Assembly: GCA_965205225.1 (NCBI GenBank)
Contig: CBDBFZ010000003.1
Location: 372,001 to 436,000, forward strand
Source: Litorimonas sp965205225
Lineage (GTDB): Bacteria; Pseudomonadota; Alphaproteobacteria; Caulobacterales; Maricaulaceae
Reading direction: 5' to 3'
DNA length: 64,000 bases
The position numbers and the translations under genes are program-made. The notes under the pieces are model-generated. The model made no database searches and was not told the origin of the DNA. It worked only from the letters and a program-made list of their open reading frames with translations. Of this stretch, positions 35,686 to 45,172 are shown one piece after another; position 1 is the first letter of the stretch, and each line of letters opens with the position of its first letter.

Positions 35686-37625
35686 CCTTTCCCTTCCAAA
35701 TACCGCCGCTTCGCCTCTTCCATCCGGCCCATGTCTCGCACCGCATTCTCAATTGCGAATTCGTCGGATTTGTCGGCGTAGCGGAATTCGCTATCGGCGT
35801 AGCGGTTGATTTCTTGGATCACCATGTCGACCGTGATATCGGTGGCGAGGTCGGCGATCATGCTCTTCTTTGTATCGTAATCCTTGTCCAGAAACAGCGT
35901 CGTATCTTCCATCCATTCATCCGGTAGTTCGAAATCCATCGCCCGGACTTTGACGGCGTCGATGATGTTCTTCACGGCGCGGCCGGTAAAGCGCGGGTCG
36001 GCTTTCTGAATGGCTTTGAGATAGGTGCCGAGCTTGGCAATGGTGTCGAGTTTCCCCGTGCTCTTTTTGATCTGGTCGAAGACCGCTTCCAGCGCCTCTT
36101 CCTTGGGGCGAGCATAGGACTCGTAACTGGCTTTCACGGCTTTCTTGATATGCTGTGCTTCGAACAGATCATGATCTCCAACCGGAATGTTGTGGTTCTT
36201 GCCCATCAGCAAATGCAGAATGTCGATATAGTCGTCACGGGTTTTCGGACCATCGACAAGGAAGCGGGCCGAAGCGCGCTGGCGCAGCGCATCGTCCACA
36301 TTCTCCGGATAGTTCGAAAACATGCCGAAGGTGCAATTGCCGCGCACGACCGTGTTCGCTCCGGCGAAGCTTTCCATCAAGACTGCCGTAATCTCCAACT
36401 GACCGGCGGAGCTTTGTTGGTCGCCGCGCTTACCGGCGAGCTGGTCGATATCGTCAATGGTTCCGAAACCGATGACCGCAGGGTCGATGATCTCGCGGAT
36501 GAAAGCCTTGGCATTCTGCGCCGACTTGCCCTGATAACTATCGATGGAGTCGGTGGACAGGTTGGCGTAGCGGAACGGATAGCCCGCATTGTTGCAGTAA
36601 TCATTGATCAGCCCGGCCATCATCTGGATTAGGGTGGTCTTGCCGGTGCCGGGCATACCGTCACCCATGAAGGTAAAAATGAAGCCGCCCAGATCCGCAA
36701 ACGGATTGAACTTGTGCTCAAAATCATAGGCCATCAGCATTTTGGACAGTTTCATCACCTGATATTTGGCGATGTGATTGCCGACAACTTCATGTGGCTT
36801 CTTGAAGGTCATCGTCAGGGTGGTGGAGCGCGCGCGGGACGCTGCTTGGAAACCGCGAATGTCGAAATCATCTTCTTCGACGCGGTAAGCGACGGAGGTG
36901 AACGCCTCCAGCCGCGGCAGGTTGGCGGCGCGCGCGGCAGCCTTATCCATCAGCTGTTCGAGAAACGCCGTCACGGTCGGGATCAGTTTGGATTCGTCAT
37001 CAGTAAACAGAGCGAGCGTCTGGTCCAGCTCCCATAACGCCCCGTTCAGGGCGAGCTGCGGATTGTCGGTCAGCATTTCTTCGACATCACCGACATCGAC
37101 GGTCAACTCGCCCGCTTCATGCAGGGTCGACAGGCGTAAGCTCGCCATATTGGCGAAGACATGAAGCGCGATAACGGAGGCGGCGGCGAGGCCTTCGGAA
37201 AAAGCCATAGACTGGCTATCCGCCAATTTGCCTTCCAGATTATTCTTCATCAGCGCAGACAGACCGGTCGCATCGGCATATTGGTCGACTACGGTCAATG
37301 CCGTCGCCAGTGATCGGCGCAAGCTGTGCAGCACGCTGGCCTGAACCGGACTCATCAATGCGTCGTCCTCGCTGGTGGCTTTGACGCGGGCGATCAGATT
37401 GACGCTTTCCGTGCGGGCCGTGTTTTGCGTGACCAGACCGGGCGTGGTGGAGCGGAATCGGCGGCGACCCGGAATGCCGGGTGATTTCCCTGCTGTCGGT
37501 GCAACGTTTTTTGCCTTGGCGAGACGCGGCGTGTGGTCAAACCCGTCTAGCATGGACTGCGCCGCCGCAACTTTTTCGCGGATCGCTGCTTCTTTGATTT
37601 TCATGAGGTCAGACGGGTTGGACAT
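35682..37625 (-). CDS. AAA+ ATPase, core of an uncharacterised operon
   Basis: A 647-residue protein. The N-terminal 300 residues are helical and of no known domain. The AAA+ module has Walker A GDGMPGTGKTTLIQM (about 321-335), a Walker B-like GFGTIDDIDQLAGKRGD (about 384-400), sensor-like TVVRGNCTFGMFSNYPENVD and an arginine-finger candidate RQRASARF (about 448). The C-terminal helical part (PRFTGRAVKNIIDAVKVRAM) resembles an AAA+ lid followed by an extension. It should couple ATP hydrolysis to remodelling of a partner, plausibly the coiled-coil and membrane proteins made from the same transcript. Intact. Confidence 0.88.
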   Translation of the reverse strand: MSNPSDLMKIKEAAIREKVAAAQSMLDGFDHTPRLAKAKNVAPTAGKSPGIPGRRRFRSTTPGLVTQNTARTESVNLIARVKATSEDDALMSPVQASVLHSLRRSLATALTVVDQYADATGLSALMKNNLEGKLADSQSMAFSEGLAAASVIALHVFANMASLRLSTLHEAGELTVDVGDVEEMLTDNPQLALNGALWELDQTLALFTDDESKLIPTVTAFLEQLMDKAAARAANLPRLEAFTSVAYRVEEDDFDIRGFQAASRARSTTLTMTFKKPHEVVGNHIAKYQVMKLSKMLMAYDFEHKFNPFADLGGFIFTFMGDGMPGTGKTTLIQMMAGLINDYCNNAGYPFRYANLSTDSIDSYQGKSAQNAKAFIREIIDPAVIGFGTIDDIDQLAGKRGDQQSSAGQLEITAVLMESFAGANTVVRGNCTFGMFSNYPENVDDALRQRASARFLVDGPKTRDDYIDILHLLMGKNHNIPVGDHDLFEAQHIKKAVKASYESYARPKEEALEAVFDQIKKSTGKLDTIAKLGTYLKAIQKADPRFTGRAVKNIIDAVKVRAMDFELPDEWMEDTTLFLDKDYDTKKSMIADLATDITVDMVIQEINRYADSEFRYADKSDEFAIENAVRDMGRMEEAKRRYLEGKG

Positions 37626-37631
37626 GAAGCC

Positions 37632-38768
37632 TTACGTATAGCTGAAGATATTGTCGTTCTGGCCGACGACATATTTGCGCACGCCGTCAAAACTGCCGGA
37701 ATGTTTTTCTTCCATCACCTGATAGGCGCGGTGCGGCAGGATCAGGGATCGGTTGATGTCGGTATAGCCGTCAGTCTTGCCATCAAGACCGTAGGCATCA
37801 AGCTTGTAGACCTGTCGCCAGGCGGCATTGAATACACCGGTCTTGACCCATTTCTGACCTTCGGACAGCAACGTTTCAACAGTCCAGGCCAGGGCCCAGT
37901 CCAGTCCGGGCTGGCCGCTGGCTTCGGCCAGGACGTCGCGGATCGGGCCATGCTGCTCGGTAAAGGCGTGGCTGTGCATCGGGCCGAGATGGAAGCGGCG
38001 CAAAGATTTGGGGTGAATGTTCTGGAAGTCCTCATCAAAGCCTTTGGCAATAGTGAGAAGTTTTAACTCGGATACGGCCTGCGCCATCAGCGCGTCCTGA
38101 ACGCGCGGCCAGCGGCGTTCGTCATTAGGCAGCGCGCGCGACCCCGTATCGTCCAGCTCCATCAGATAAACGACCGGAATGTTGGTCCTGGAATCATACA
38201 CCGCCCAATGGACGATATAGCGCCGCTTGCGCTTTTTCAGATCCTTGCCGACCCAGACCGCCTGCGGATGGTTCTGCGACAGAAAGAGCGGCTGACGGTC
38301 CAGTGTCTCGTAATAAATACGCTGGGCCAGTGCATATTGCAGCGAGGTCGGTGCGGATTGTTCCGTTAGGATATGGCTGACCATATCCTTTTTCATCCGT
38401 TCCTGGTCGGGCAGGGATTTCAGGTGTTTCTTTGCCTGCGTCGCATCAGATGCCAGCTGGATGATTTCAGAGAATACCGGGAAGCCGGATTCTGTCTTAT
38501 CGATGCTGATCTGGCCGGAATTGCTGGCCCGGTTTGTCATCAGATATTTATAGGACAGGGCCGTGAAGCTGTTGCGCAGGTCAATCAAGTACTGACCGAG
38601 AATTTCGCCTTCAGCTTGGCTGAGTTGACGCTCGTCCACCGACAGATTTGCAACTGATCGCAAGTGACCGATAATGCGCTCGAATTTGGCAAAATAGCGT
38701 CGCGCCGCGCGCGCATTGTCAAGCACGCGGTACGTATAGGTGAGGTCGAGGTCCATACTGGCGCTCAA
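37632..38768 (-). CDS. Uncharacterised protein of the AAA+ operon (378 aa)
   Basis: Soluble mixed alpha/beta protein: TYTYRVLDNARAARRYFAKF at the start, then RRYIVHWAVYDSRTNIPVVY, LMELDDTGSRALPNDERRWP and RRFHLGPMHSHAFTEQHGPI. The His-rich HLGPMHSHAF block could bind metal. It lies seven bases before the AAA+ start and 16 bases after the coiled-coil gene. I do not recognise a described family; probably a conserved partner of the ATPase. Confidence 0.78.
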   Translation of the reverse strand: MSASMDLDLTYTYRVLDNARAARRYFAKFERIIGHLRSVANLSVDERQLSQAEGEILGQYLIDLRNSFTALSYKYLMTNRASNSGQISIDKTESGFPVFSEIIQLASDATQAKKHLKSLPDQERMKKDMVSHILTEQSAPTSLQYALAQRIYYETLDRQPLFLSQNHPQAVWVGKDLKKRKRRYIVHWAVYDSRTNIPVVYLMELDDTGSRALPNDERRWPRVQDALMAQAVSELKLLTIAKGFDEDFQNIHPKSLRRFHLGPMHSHAFTEQHGPIRDVLAEASGQPGLDWALAWTVETLLSEGQKWVKTGVFNAAWRQVYKLDAYGLDGKTDGYTDINRSLILPHRAYQVMEEKHSGSFDGVRKYVVGQNDNIFSYT

Positions 38769-38783
38769 GGTTCGAGACCGCCT

Positions 38784-39866
38784 TTAGGAGCTTTCGCCAT
38801 AGGCATTGGCATCGTGCTTTTCGACGATTTTCTCGAACCGCCGTGCGAAACGCTCATCCGCCCTGGCTTTCTCTTCAAGAACTTTGCGGGCGAAGACGAT
38901 ATGCTCCTCATGGCTTTCCATCATCTCGGCCATCTTATTGTTGGTTGCGGCCCCGATCGCGGCCATCGCAACCTGTGCTTCTTTATCTGTCGCGACACCG
39001 ATTTCATTGATCTTGTGCGCGACATCCTGTTGCTGCGCGGTCTTCAGCGATTTTGATAGCGCATCATAGAGAACAACCCGTTGTTTGGTGTCGGTCGTGA
39101 GTTTGTTGAGCAGAACCATCTGGGTCGCAATCTGGTTCTGGAGACTGTCCATCCAGGTCTTGCCCTTCTCAATATAGCGCTCAAGCGTCTGGCTCTCGGA
39201 CAGTTTGACCTGCTCCAGTTGCGCGAGTTCGTTGTGACGGGAATTGGCCGTGGCCAGCTCGGATTCAAGCTGTGCCCGTTCCTTTGGCTCTGTCGATACG
39301 GAGAGCTTGTTCTCCAGCTCAATAATTTGCGGATCGAGCGCCTTAATTTCGTTCTTAATCTGCTCAAGCGTCGTGACGGCTGCTTCGCGGTCGGCCAGCG
39401 TAACCTGCAGATTGGCTTCCACCTGGCCCTTATGTCGGCCCAGTTCATTGAGCTGTTCCTGCAGCATGGCTTGAATCGTGTTGGATTTGGCAATCAGATC
39501 CTGCAGCTTGTCCTCAATCGTGGCGGCGCGGATACGTTCCTGCCGCAGGGACTCAGACCGCTGCTTTGAGAAGACACCGACCAATTTCTCCCAGCCTGTC
39601 TTGGATCGCATGGCATCGAAATCTTTGGAAAAACCGACTGTAACATCATCCAGGCCCATGATGAGTTCGGCGATATTCGCATTCATCAAATCCGTATGCG
39701 TATGCACATCGTCCAGCGAGGCCGTCTCAATATCCAGACTGATATCCGTGCCTTCGCTCATTTTGGCGCGCGCCGTGTCGATCTGTGAAGACAACTCGGA
39801 AATTTTGGTCTGCGCCTCAGCGACGTCTTTCTTGGATTGCTCAATTTGAGCTTCAAAAGTTGGCAT
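38784..39866 (-). CDS. Coiled-coil protein, first gene of the AAA+ operon
   Basis: A 360-residue protein, almost entirely heptad-like: FEAQIEQSKKDVAEAQTKIS, then KNEIKALDPQIIELENKLSV and HNELAQLEQVKLSESQTLER. A middle segment (GWEKLVGVFSKQRSESLRQE) and WMDSLQNQIATQMVLLNKLT recall the pattern of TelA/KlaA tellurite-resistance proteins, though too weakly to assign. Such rods often scaffold membranes (PspA-like) or regulate an AAA+ partner. The operon promoter should lie in 39867-40009, shared with the divergent ygfZ. Confidence 0.78.
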   Translation of the reverse strand: MPTFEAQIEQSKKDVAEAQTKISELSSQIDTARAKMSEGTDISLDIETASLDDVHTHTDLMNANIAELIMGLDDVTVGFSKDFDAMRSKTGWEKLVGVFSKQRSESLRQERIRAATIEDKLQDLIAKSNTIQAMLQEQLNELGRHKGQVEANLQVTLADREAAVTTLEQIKNEIKALDPQIIELENKLSVSTEPKERAQLESELATANSRHNELAQLEQVKLSESQTLERYIEKGKTWMDSLQNQIATQMVLLNKLTTDTKQRVVLYDALSKSLKTAQQQDVAHKINEIGVATDKEAQVAMAAIGAATNNKMAEMMESHEEHIVFARKVLEEKARADERFARRFEKIVEKHDANAYGESS

Positions 39867-40009
39867 TTACGTCTCTCCTCAATATCTTCGTCCGTATCCT
39901 ATACTAGTGAAGTAGGAATGTTCTTATTGTTATTCAATAAAAATGAACTCGGTTTTATGAAAATTTGCAGAGTCTTGTCTGGGGTCATGTGCCTGCCTAT
40001 GTCCACGCT

Positions 40010-40789
40010 ATGCCGATTCAACGCCGAGACAGAACTGTTCTGAAACTGTCTGGAGAGGGCGTTCGGGATTGGCTGTCCGGCTTGGTCACCAACTCGCTCA
40101 GTGCGCCGGTGACGTTCGCGGCTCTGTTGACGCCGCAGGGCAAGATTATCGCAGATATGTTCATCACGGATCGGGGCGATCATCTATTGCTCGATACACC
40201 GCCGGACATGGGCGAGGCGCTGCATAAGCGTTTGAAAATGTACCGTCTGCGCGCACCTATTGAAATTGAGGATGTATCGGACACGCTTCATATTCACTGT
40301 CTCTGGGATTGCGATGATCGTGAAATTGGTGAGGCAGACCCGCGCATGCCAGCGCTCGGGCGCCGGTTAATCACCGATATCGTTAAATCTAGCACCGGAG
40401 ACTGGGACACGCACAGACTGCCGTTAGGCGTGCCGGACAGCGAATGGGATTTCGGCACGGCCAGCACATTTCCGGCGGAGGCCTGTATGGACCAATTGAA
40501 CGGCGTTGATTTCCACGGTGGCTGTTTTGTCGGTCAGGAGGTCGTGTCTCGCATGCGGCGGATGACGACGGTACGCAAACGGATGCGCGGGCTTGTGTTG
40601 ACCGGCCCGGCAGAGGTTGGTGACAAGATCAAAGCCGGCGAACGCAGCGTCGGACAAATTTTGCATGTCAACGGTACGCAAGCGATGGCATTGGTTCGCC
40701 TGGATCGTCTGCATGAGGTTAGCGCGTTACCAAGCGTGCACGGAGAGAGCGTGATAGTTATGGATAGTGTGCTGGGGACGGATGGTTAG
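40010..40789 (+). CDS. ygfZ: Folate-binding YgfZ-family protein
   Basis: A 259-residue GcvT-fold protein with the YgfZ signature DFHGGCFVGQEVVSRM (KGCxxGQE type). The start at 40010 (MPIQRRDRTVLKLSGEGVRD) is chosen because upstream in-frame codons do not extend homology. YgfZ/IBA57 proteins bind tetrahydrofolate and assist repair or assembly of Fe-S enzymes and tRNA modification by MiaB. Divergent from the AAA+ operon. Confidence 0.9.
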   Translation: MPIQRRDRTVLKLSGEGVRDWLSGLVTNSLSAPVTFAALLTPQGKIIADMFITDRGDHLLLDTPPDMGEALHKRLKMYRLRAPIEIEDVSDTLHIHCLWDCDDREIGEADPRMPALGRRLITDIVKSSTGDWDTHRLPLGVPDSEWDFGTASTFPAEACMDQLNGVDFHGGCFVGQEVVSRMRRMTTVRKRMRGLVLTGPAEVGDKIKAGERSVGQILHVNGTQAMALVRLDRLHEVSALPSVHGESVIVMDSVLGTDG

Positions 40790-40868
40790 CATGGGTAGAA
40801 CTTGCCACCTGACGGAATAATATTTGATTAAGTATACCCCCTATTCCATCTCATGTTGCAATTTTTAG

Positions 40869-41632
40869 GTGTTTATCATGGAACGAATGATACGGGGCGG
40901 GATTGCCCGGCATTCACAAGTGATAGAACAGGACTGCATGGCGGAGAAGATCGCTGTTCTCAGGCTGGATCAAAGCAAGGTTGATGATGGTTATGCATGT
41001 CTGATACTATCCATGCGGCTGGGAGAAGGCGCAATATCTTTGGCGTGGAATGTGGCAAAAACCTGCGGTAATATATGGTTTGAAGCACAAAAGCCGCTAC
41101 TGGACAGGGTTTTAGCCATCATACCATCCTCGCATAATATCATGCTCACGGCGGATCGTTTCTACGCAACAGCGCGATTGGTCGGCTAGTGCCAAGGCGC
41201 GGGCTGGGATTACAGGTTACGCCTTAAAAGTAAATTGATCCTGCATCATGCCGACGCAGAGATTGTCAGAGGAGAGATTGCGCACTTTGCCCCAAAAGGG
41301 ATCATAAACGCACAGATGAACGGCTCTCCAAACCGGCTCGGATACGCGATTATGGCATGAGGTGGAGGATACTTTATTTTCCGCCTTCAAATAAAGTTCA
41401 AACAGGTCGACCATATCGCCCGATTGATCCCTGTTTTGACAATGGCGACATATTTTACTGTCTCGACAGCTATGAAACCTGACCCCAAAGCTCTGAAATA
41501 CAACCCAAAAAAACCTATCACAGTCTGGCATCACTCTTCAAAAAGGGACTAAGGCGGATCGAAAGGGCAATTGACAACAACAGCACTGTTGCAAAACCAT
41601 GGAAGGACAAAATTGTGTCAGGTGGTAAGTAA
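40869..41632 (+). pseudogene. IS4-like transposase remnant
   Basis: Frame pieces read AEKIAVLRLDQSKVDDGYAC, SMRLGEGAISLAWNVAKTCG, NIMLTADRFYATARLV, then in another frame WDYRLRLKSKLILHHADAEI, YFTVSTAMKPDPKALKYNPK and finally LRRIERAIDNNSTVAKPWKD, ending at 41632. Together they follow the C-terminal two-thirds of a DDE transposase (LRLDQSKxxDxxECLMLSxR... LLAADRFYGT). Frameshifts, a stop (at about 41360) and a missing segment before 41430 make it dead. Confidence 0.65.
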
Positions 41633-41692
41633 GCCGAGCTTTAAATTATGGGCCAGAAAGGCTATCGATCGCACGATCAAACGAGGACCTTT

Positions 41693-42442
41693 ATGACAAT
41701 CACGACCAAAACGTTCGAATATGTGGACGGGGATACGAATTGTATCGGCTATCTGGCTTGGGACGAGAGCTATGTGCGCGCCAAACCCGGCATACTGGTC
41801 AACCATGCCTGGTCGGGGCGAGATGATTTCGCAGAGGGCGTCGCCGTACAGATGGCGACGAACGGATATGTCGGAATCGCGCTCGATAATTATGGTGCGG
41901 GCATCCGTCCGGAGACAGTCGATGAAAAAATGGCACTCATGGGTCCGCTCAAGGAAGATCGGGCCGGACTGCTCAGACGTCTCAAGGCAGGTTATGAGGC
42001 CGCCGCCGCATTGGACATGGTTGATGAGACAGCGATGGCCGCGATCGGCTTCTGTTTTGGCGGGCTCTGCACACTCGACATGGCCCGCGCCGGTCTCGAT
42101 CTGAAAGCGGCCATTTCCTATCACGGCCTGCTCGACGCACCTAACCTCGAAGGCGGAAAGATCATGGCAGACGTGCTCGCCTGTCATGGCTGGGACGATC
42201 CAATGGTGCCTCCGGATCAGGTCCTGACCTTTAGTGAAGAAATGGTCGCGGCAGGTTGCGACTGGACCCTGTTGGTCTTCGGTAATACCAAACACGCCTT
42301 CATGGTCCCCGAAGCCAATGATGCGGATCTGGGTTTGCAATATAACAAGAGCGCTGCCGCACAGAGCTGGGCCGCCACATATGATTTGCTGCGCAAACAT
42401 TTCGAGCTACACGGTGCCGATAGTCCAGAGGGCACAGCATAA
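41693..42442 (+). CDS. Dienelactone hydrolase family protein
   Basis: A 249-residue alpha/beta hydrolase with the DLH-type catalytic Cys in AAIGFCFGGLCTLDMARAG, Asp in CHGWDDPMVP and His in GNTKHAFMVPEAND. GAGG precedes the ATG at 41693. It would hydrolyse a lactone or ester; the substrate is unknown. The stop (TAA at 42440-42442) overlaps the expected start region of rnd, implying an rnd coupling that has been altered (see rnd). Confidence 0.9.
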   Translation: MTITTKTFEYVDGDTNCIGYLAWDESYVRAKPGILVNHAWSGRDDFAEGVAVQMATNGYVGIALDNYGAGIRPETVDEKMALMGPLKEDRAGLLRRLKAGYEAAAALDMVDETAMAAIGFCFGGLCTLDMARAGLDLKAAISYHGLLDAPNLEGGKIMADVLACHGWDDPMVPPDQVLTFSEEMVAAGCDWTLLVFGNTKHAFMVPEANDADLGLQYNKSAAAQSWAATYDLLRKHFELHGADSPEGTA

Positions 42443-43611
42443 CCGATCCAGCCTATATTACCGTCATTCGTGACACCAAAGCGCTTGCGCGGTTCTGTGA
42501 GGCCGCGCGGGAGCATGATTTCGTATGCGTCGATACGGAGTTCATGCGGGAGACCACATTCTATTCCATTCTATGCTTAATCCAACTGGCTACACCGGAT
42601 GATGAAGTGATTGTTGATCCAATGGCGGAAAATATCAACATGTCGCCCTTCGTCGACTTGTTGCTGGACGACACCATTGTGAAGGTGATGCATGCCGCGC
42701 GGCAGGATATGGAAATATTCTACGAGATCTGCGGCAACACGGTTCCGGGTCCGATCTTCGATACGCAAGTTGCGGCCATGGCTGCCGGGTTCGGCGACAG
42801 TGTTGGCTATAGCGGGCTTGTCAAAGGCCGCCTTGGCATCAGCCTGGATAAAGGGGCGCGTTTCACCGATTGGTCCCGTCGTCCGCTGTCCGACAAGCAA
42901 TTATCCTACGCCCTCGCCGATGTGACGCATTTGCGGGACCTGTTTCCGCCGATGGTCGATGAGTTGGAAGAGGCCGGCCGCCTGCCCTGGGTGATGGAAG
43001 AAATGGCGACCCAGATGGATGATAGCCTGTACACGTTCGATCCAGAGGAAGCGTGGCAACGGCTTAAAGTCCGCGATCCGCGCAAACCCTATCTCGCTGC
43101 CTTGCGGGCCGCTGCGGCTTGGCGTGAACAAGAGGCCATTGACCGCGACGTTCCGCGCCGCCGGGTTCTCAAAGATGATGCGATCTACGATCTTGCGACG
43201 CAAAAACCGCGGACACGGGACGCCCTCGGCAAACTGCGCGGTATCCCACGCGGGTTCGAGCGCTCCAAGGCAGCCAAATCGCTCATCAGCAAGATGAATG
43301 AGGCTCTTAAAGATGCCGAAAACTACGCGCCAATTGTCACCAAGCCCATCGCCATGCCGCCCAATCTGGGCTCGCGAGTCGAGATGCTTAAGACATTGCT
43401 GCGGCTTCGTACCGAGGTCGAGGGTATTGCCCCGCGCTTGGTTGCAGGGGTGCGCGATATTGATCAACTCGCTGCTTTTGGTGAGGCCGCTGACATTCAA
43501 GCCCTGAAGGGTTGGCGGCGCGATGTCTTCGGCGACGAGGCGTTAGCGCTACTGCGCGGCGAGATTGGACTGCGGCTAAACGGCGATGATGTGGTCGCAG
43601 AACGGCTGTGA
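42439..43611 (+). CDS. rnd: Ribonuclease D, start codon lost or non-canonical
   Basis: A DEDD-type 3'-5' exoribonuclease with motif I VCVDTEFMRETTF, motif II VKVMHAARQDMEIF, motif III LSYALADVTHLRDLF, and an HRDC region. The reading frame is open from 42424, but between there and the ATG at 42544 (inside motif I, past the DxE) there is no ATG, GTG or TTG. By family length the start should be at 42439, where the sequence is ATA-ACC-GAT; an ATG there would give the usual ATGA overlap with the upstream stop. Either ATA or ATT (42472) is used inefficiently or the gene is silent. The end overlaps the rluA-family start. Confidence 0.85.
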   Translation: MTDPAYITVIRDTKALARFCEAAREHDFVCVDTEFMRETTFYSILCLIQLATPDDEVIVDPMAENINMSPFVDLLLDDTIVKVMHAARQDMEIFYEICGNTVPGPIFDTQVAAMAAGFGDSVGYSGLVKGRLGISLDKGARFTDWSRRPLSDKQLSYALADVTHLRDLFPPMVDELEEAGRLPWVMEEMATQMDDSLYTFDPEEAWQRLKVRDPRKPYLAALRAAAAWREQEAIDRDVPRRRVLKDDAIYDLATQKPRTRDALGKLRGIPRGFERSKAAKSLISKMNEALKDAENYAPIVTKPIAMPPNLGSRVEMLKTLLRLRTEVEGIAPRLVAGVRDIDQLAAFGEAADIQALKGWRRDVFGDEALALLRGEIGLRLNGDDVVAERL

Positions 43612-43848
43612 TTCCGGTCCTATATCAGGACGACGATCTGCTTTTCATCGATAAGCCCGCAGGGATTTTGAGCGTTCCTGGCAAGACACAGCCTGATTGC
43701 GTCGAAGCCAGATTACGAAAGCGCTTTCTGGGCACCTTGACCGTGCATCGCCTCGATATGGCGACCAGCGGGGTCATGGTTTTTACCCGCAATAAATCGG
43801 CCCAACGCCATATAGGTCTGCAGTTTGAACGGCGACATCTGAAAAAAC

Positions 43849-45172
43849 GGAGGCCTCTAAGAACCGTACATTTTGTGGTATGATCTGATTTACTGGTTGT
43901 GGGAGGATTTTATGATGCACGCGCCTGGATTGTTTGACTTGTCGGATCATCTTGCTCGCTTATCGGCGACAGGTGATCCGCTTGAAGCGCTGGAGCGTCA
44001 TGTGGACTTTGAGGCTTTCCGAACTGTTCTGATGGAAGCCCTCGGTTATGGTGTTCGCGCCAAGGGCGGTCGGCCACCCTATGATCCGGTCACGATGTTC
44101 AAGGTGCTTGTTCTGGCGTCGATGCACAATCTGAGTGATGAAGGGATGGAATTTCTGATCCGGGATCGTTTAAGTTGGTTGCGGTTTCTGAGGTTTCAGA
44201 TCGGTGAACCGACCCCGGACCAAAAGACGATTTGGCTGTTGCGTGAAAAGCTGACCCAGGAAAAGCTGACCCAGTCTGGTGCTTTCAAATCTCTGTTTGC
44301 CGCTTTTGAAGAGCAACTCTGCAAGCGCGGCTACAAACCCACGGGAGGTCAGATCGTGGATGCCACTTTGGTGTCAGCGCCGCGCCAACGGATGAGGAAA
44401 GAAGAGAAAGAGCGGGCCAGGGCGGGTGAAAGCGCGTCCGCTATCTGGCGCGGGCGATCCTGCCAGGGCCGCACAGAAAGACACCGACGCACGAGCGGTG
44501 GTCAGCTATTCCAGGGCGCGAAAGACCGCAGAAGGGGAACAGGACGCAGGCCTTGTCGACATTTCCATCCCTCACTTTGGGTACAAGAACCATATCAGTA
44601 TTGACCGGAAATGGCGCTTTGTCCGGGGAGAGACCTGTACCCATGCGGCCCGCTATGATGGGCACGAACTGACATCGGTTCTGGATGCCACCAACAGCTC
44701 AAAGTCTGTTTGGGCGGATACAGCTTATCGCTCAGCCAGAAACGAAGCCTGGCTGAAAGCGCAGGGCTATCGTTCAAACATCCATCGAAAGAAGCCCCGC
44801 GGTAAACCGATGGCAAAGCACATTCGGCGCGGCAATGCGACCCGCTCCTCCATCCGTGCCTGTGTTGAACATGTCTTCGGATATGAGAAAGGGCCGATGG
44901 CGATCACGATTCGCTCAATTGGCCAGGCCAGGGCCGCTGGCCGGATCACCATGGCCAAGCTAAGCTACAACTTCCGCCGCCTCGTTTTCCATGAGCGACG
45001 ACAGCCCATAGCCTGATTCTGTTCAAAATCCGGATCCCCCCACTTATGCGGGCCAAAATCATGCCAAAATACGCCTGTGGACACGCATTCGTCACTCTAT
45101 GAAGCCTGACCTGAGAGCCGACTATAAAATTCGCCTCTATACTCGCCCAAAACCCCGTTCTTCGAGGTGTCC
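43849..45172 (+). mobile_element. IS5-family element, copy A
   Basis: A 1324-bp element with terminal repeats GGAGGCCTCTAAGAAC and (reverse) GGACACCTCGAAGAAC, flanked by the 4-bp duplication AAAC. Copies B (56108-57448) and C (62899 onward) are close relatives; a deleted older derivative is at 15835-16338. Copies A and B share a 15-bp in-frame duplication (GAAAAGCTGACCCAG at 44245-44274 in A) absent from C. Confidence 0.93.
43912..45016 (+). CDS. IS5-group transposase in two frames
   Basis: The first frame starts MMHAPGLFDLSDHLARLSAT and has GGRPPYDPVTMFKVLVLASM, SDEGMEFLIRDRLSWLRFLR and GGQIVDATLVSAPRQRMRKE (first Asp). It ends 44604, while the conserved sequence moves to a second frame from about 44430: AAQKDTDARAVVSYSRARKT, HFGYKNHISIDRKWRFVRGE, VWADTAYRSARNE, and CVEHVFGYEKGPMAITIRSI with Glu. 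All three full copies share the same frame change near GGTGAAAGCGCGTCC, which suggests either programmed frameshifting or a shared old lesion. Confidence 0.8.

Noticed and set aside
41217..41534. Minus-strand 105-codon frame
   Set aside because: The plus strand here reads as IS4-like transposase (WDYRLRLKSK, VSTAMKPDPK), so the minus frame is a shadow.
41618..42400. Minus-strand 260-codon frame
   Set aside because: Complete antisense of the dienelactone hydrolase gene, which has catalytic motifs and a ribosome binding site.
44426..45016. IS5 second frame as an independent accessory gene
   Set aside because: It continues the transposase domain of the first frame (DDE residues split between them); all three copies share it.
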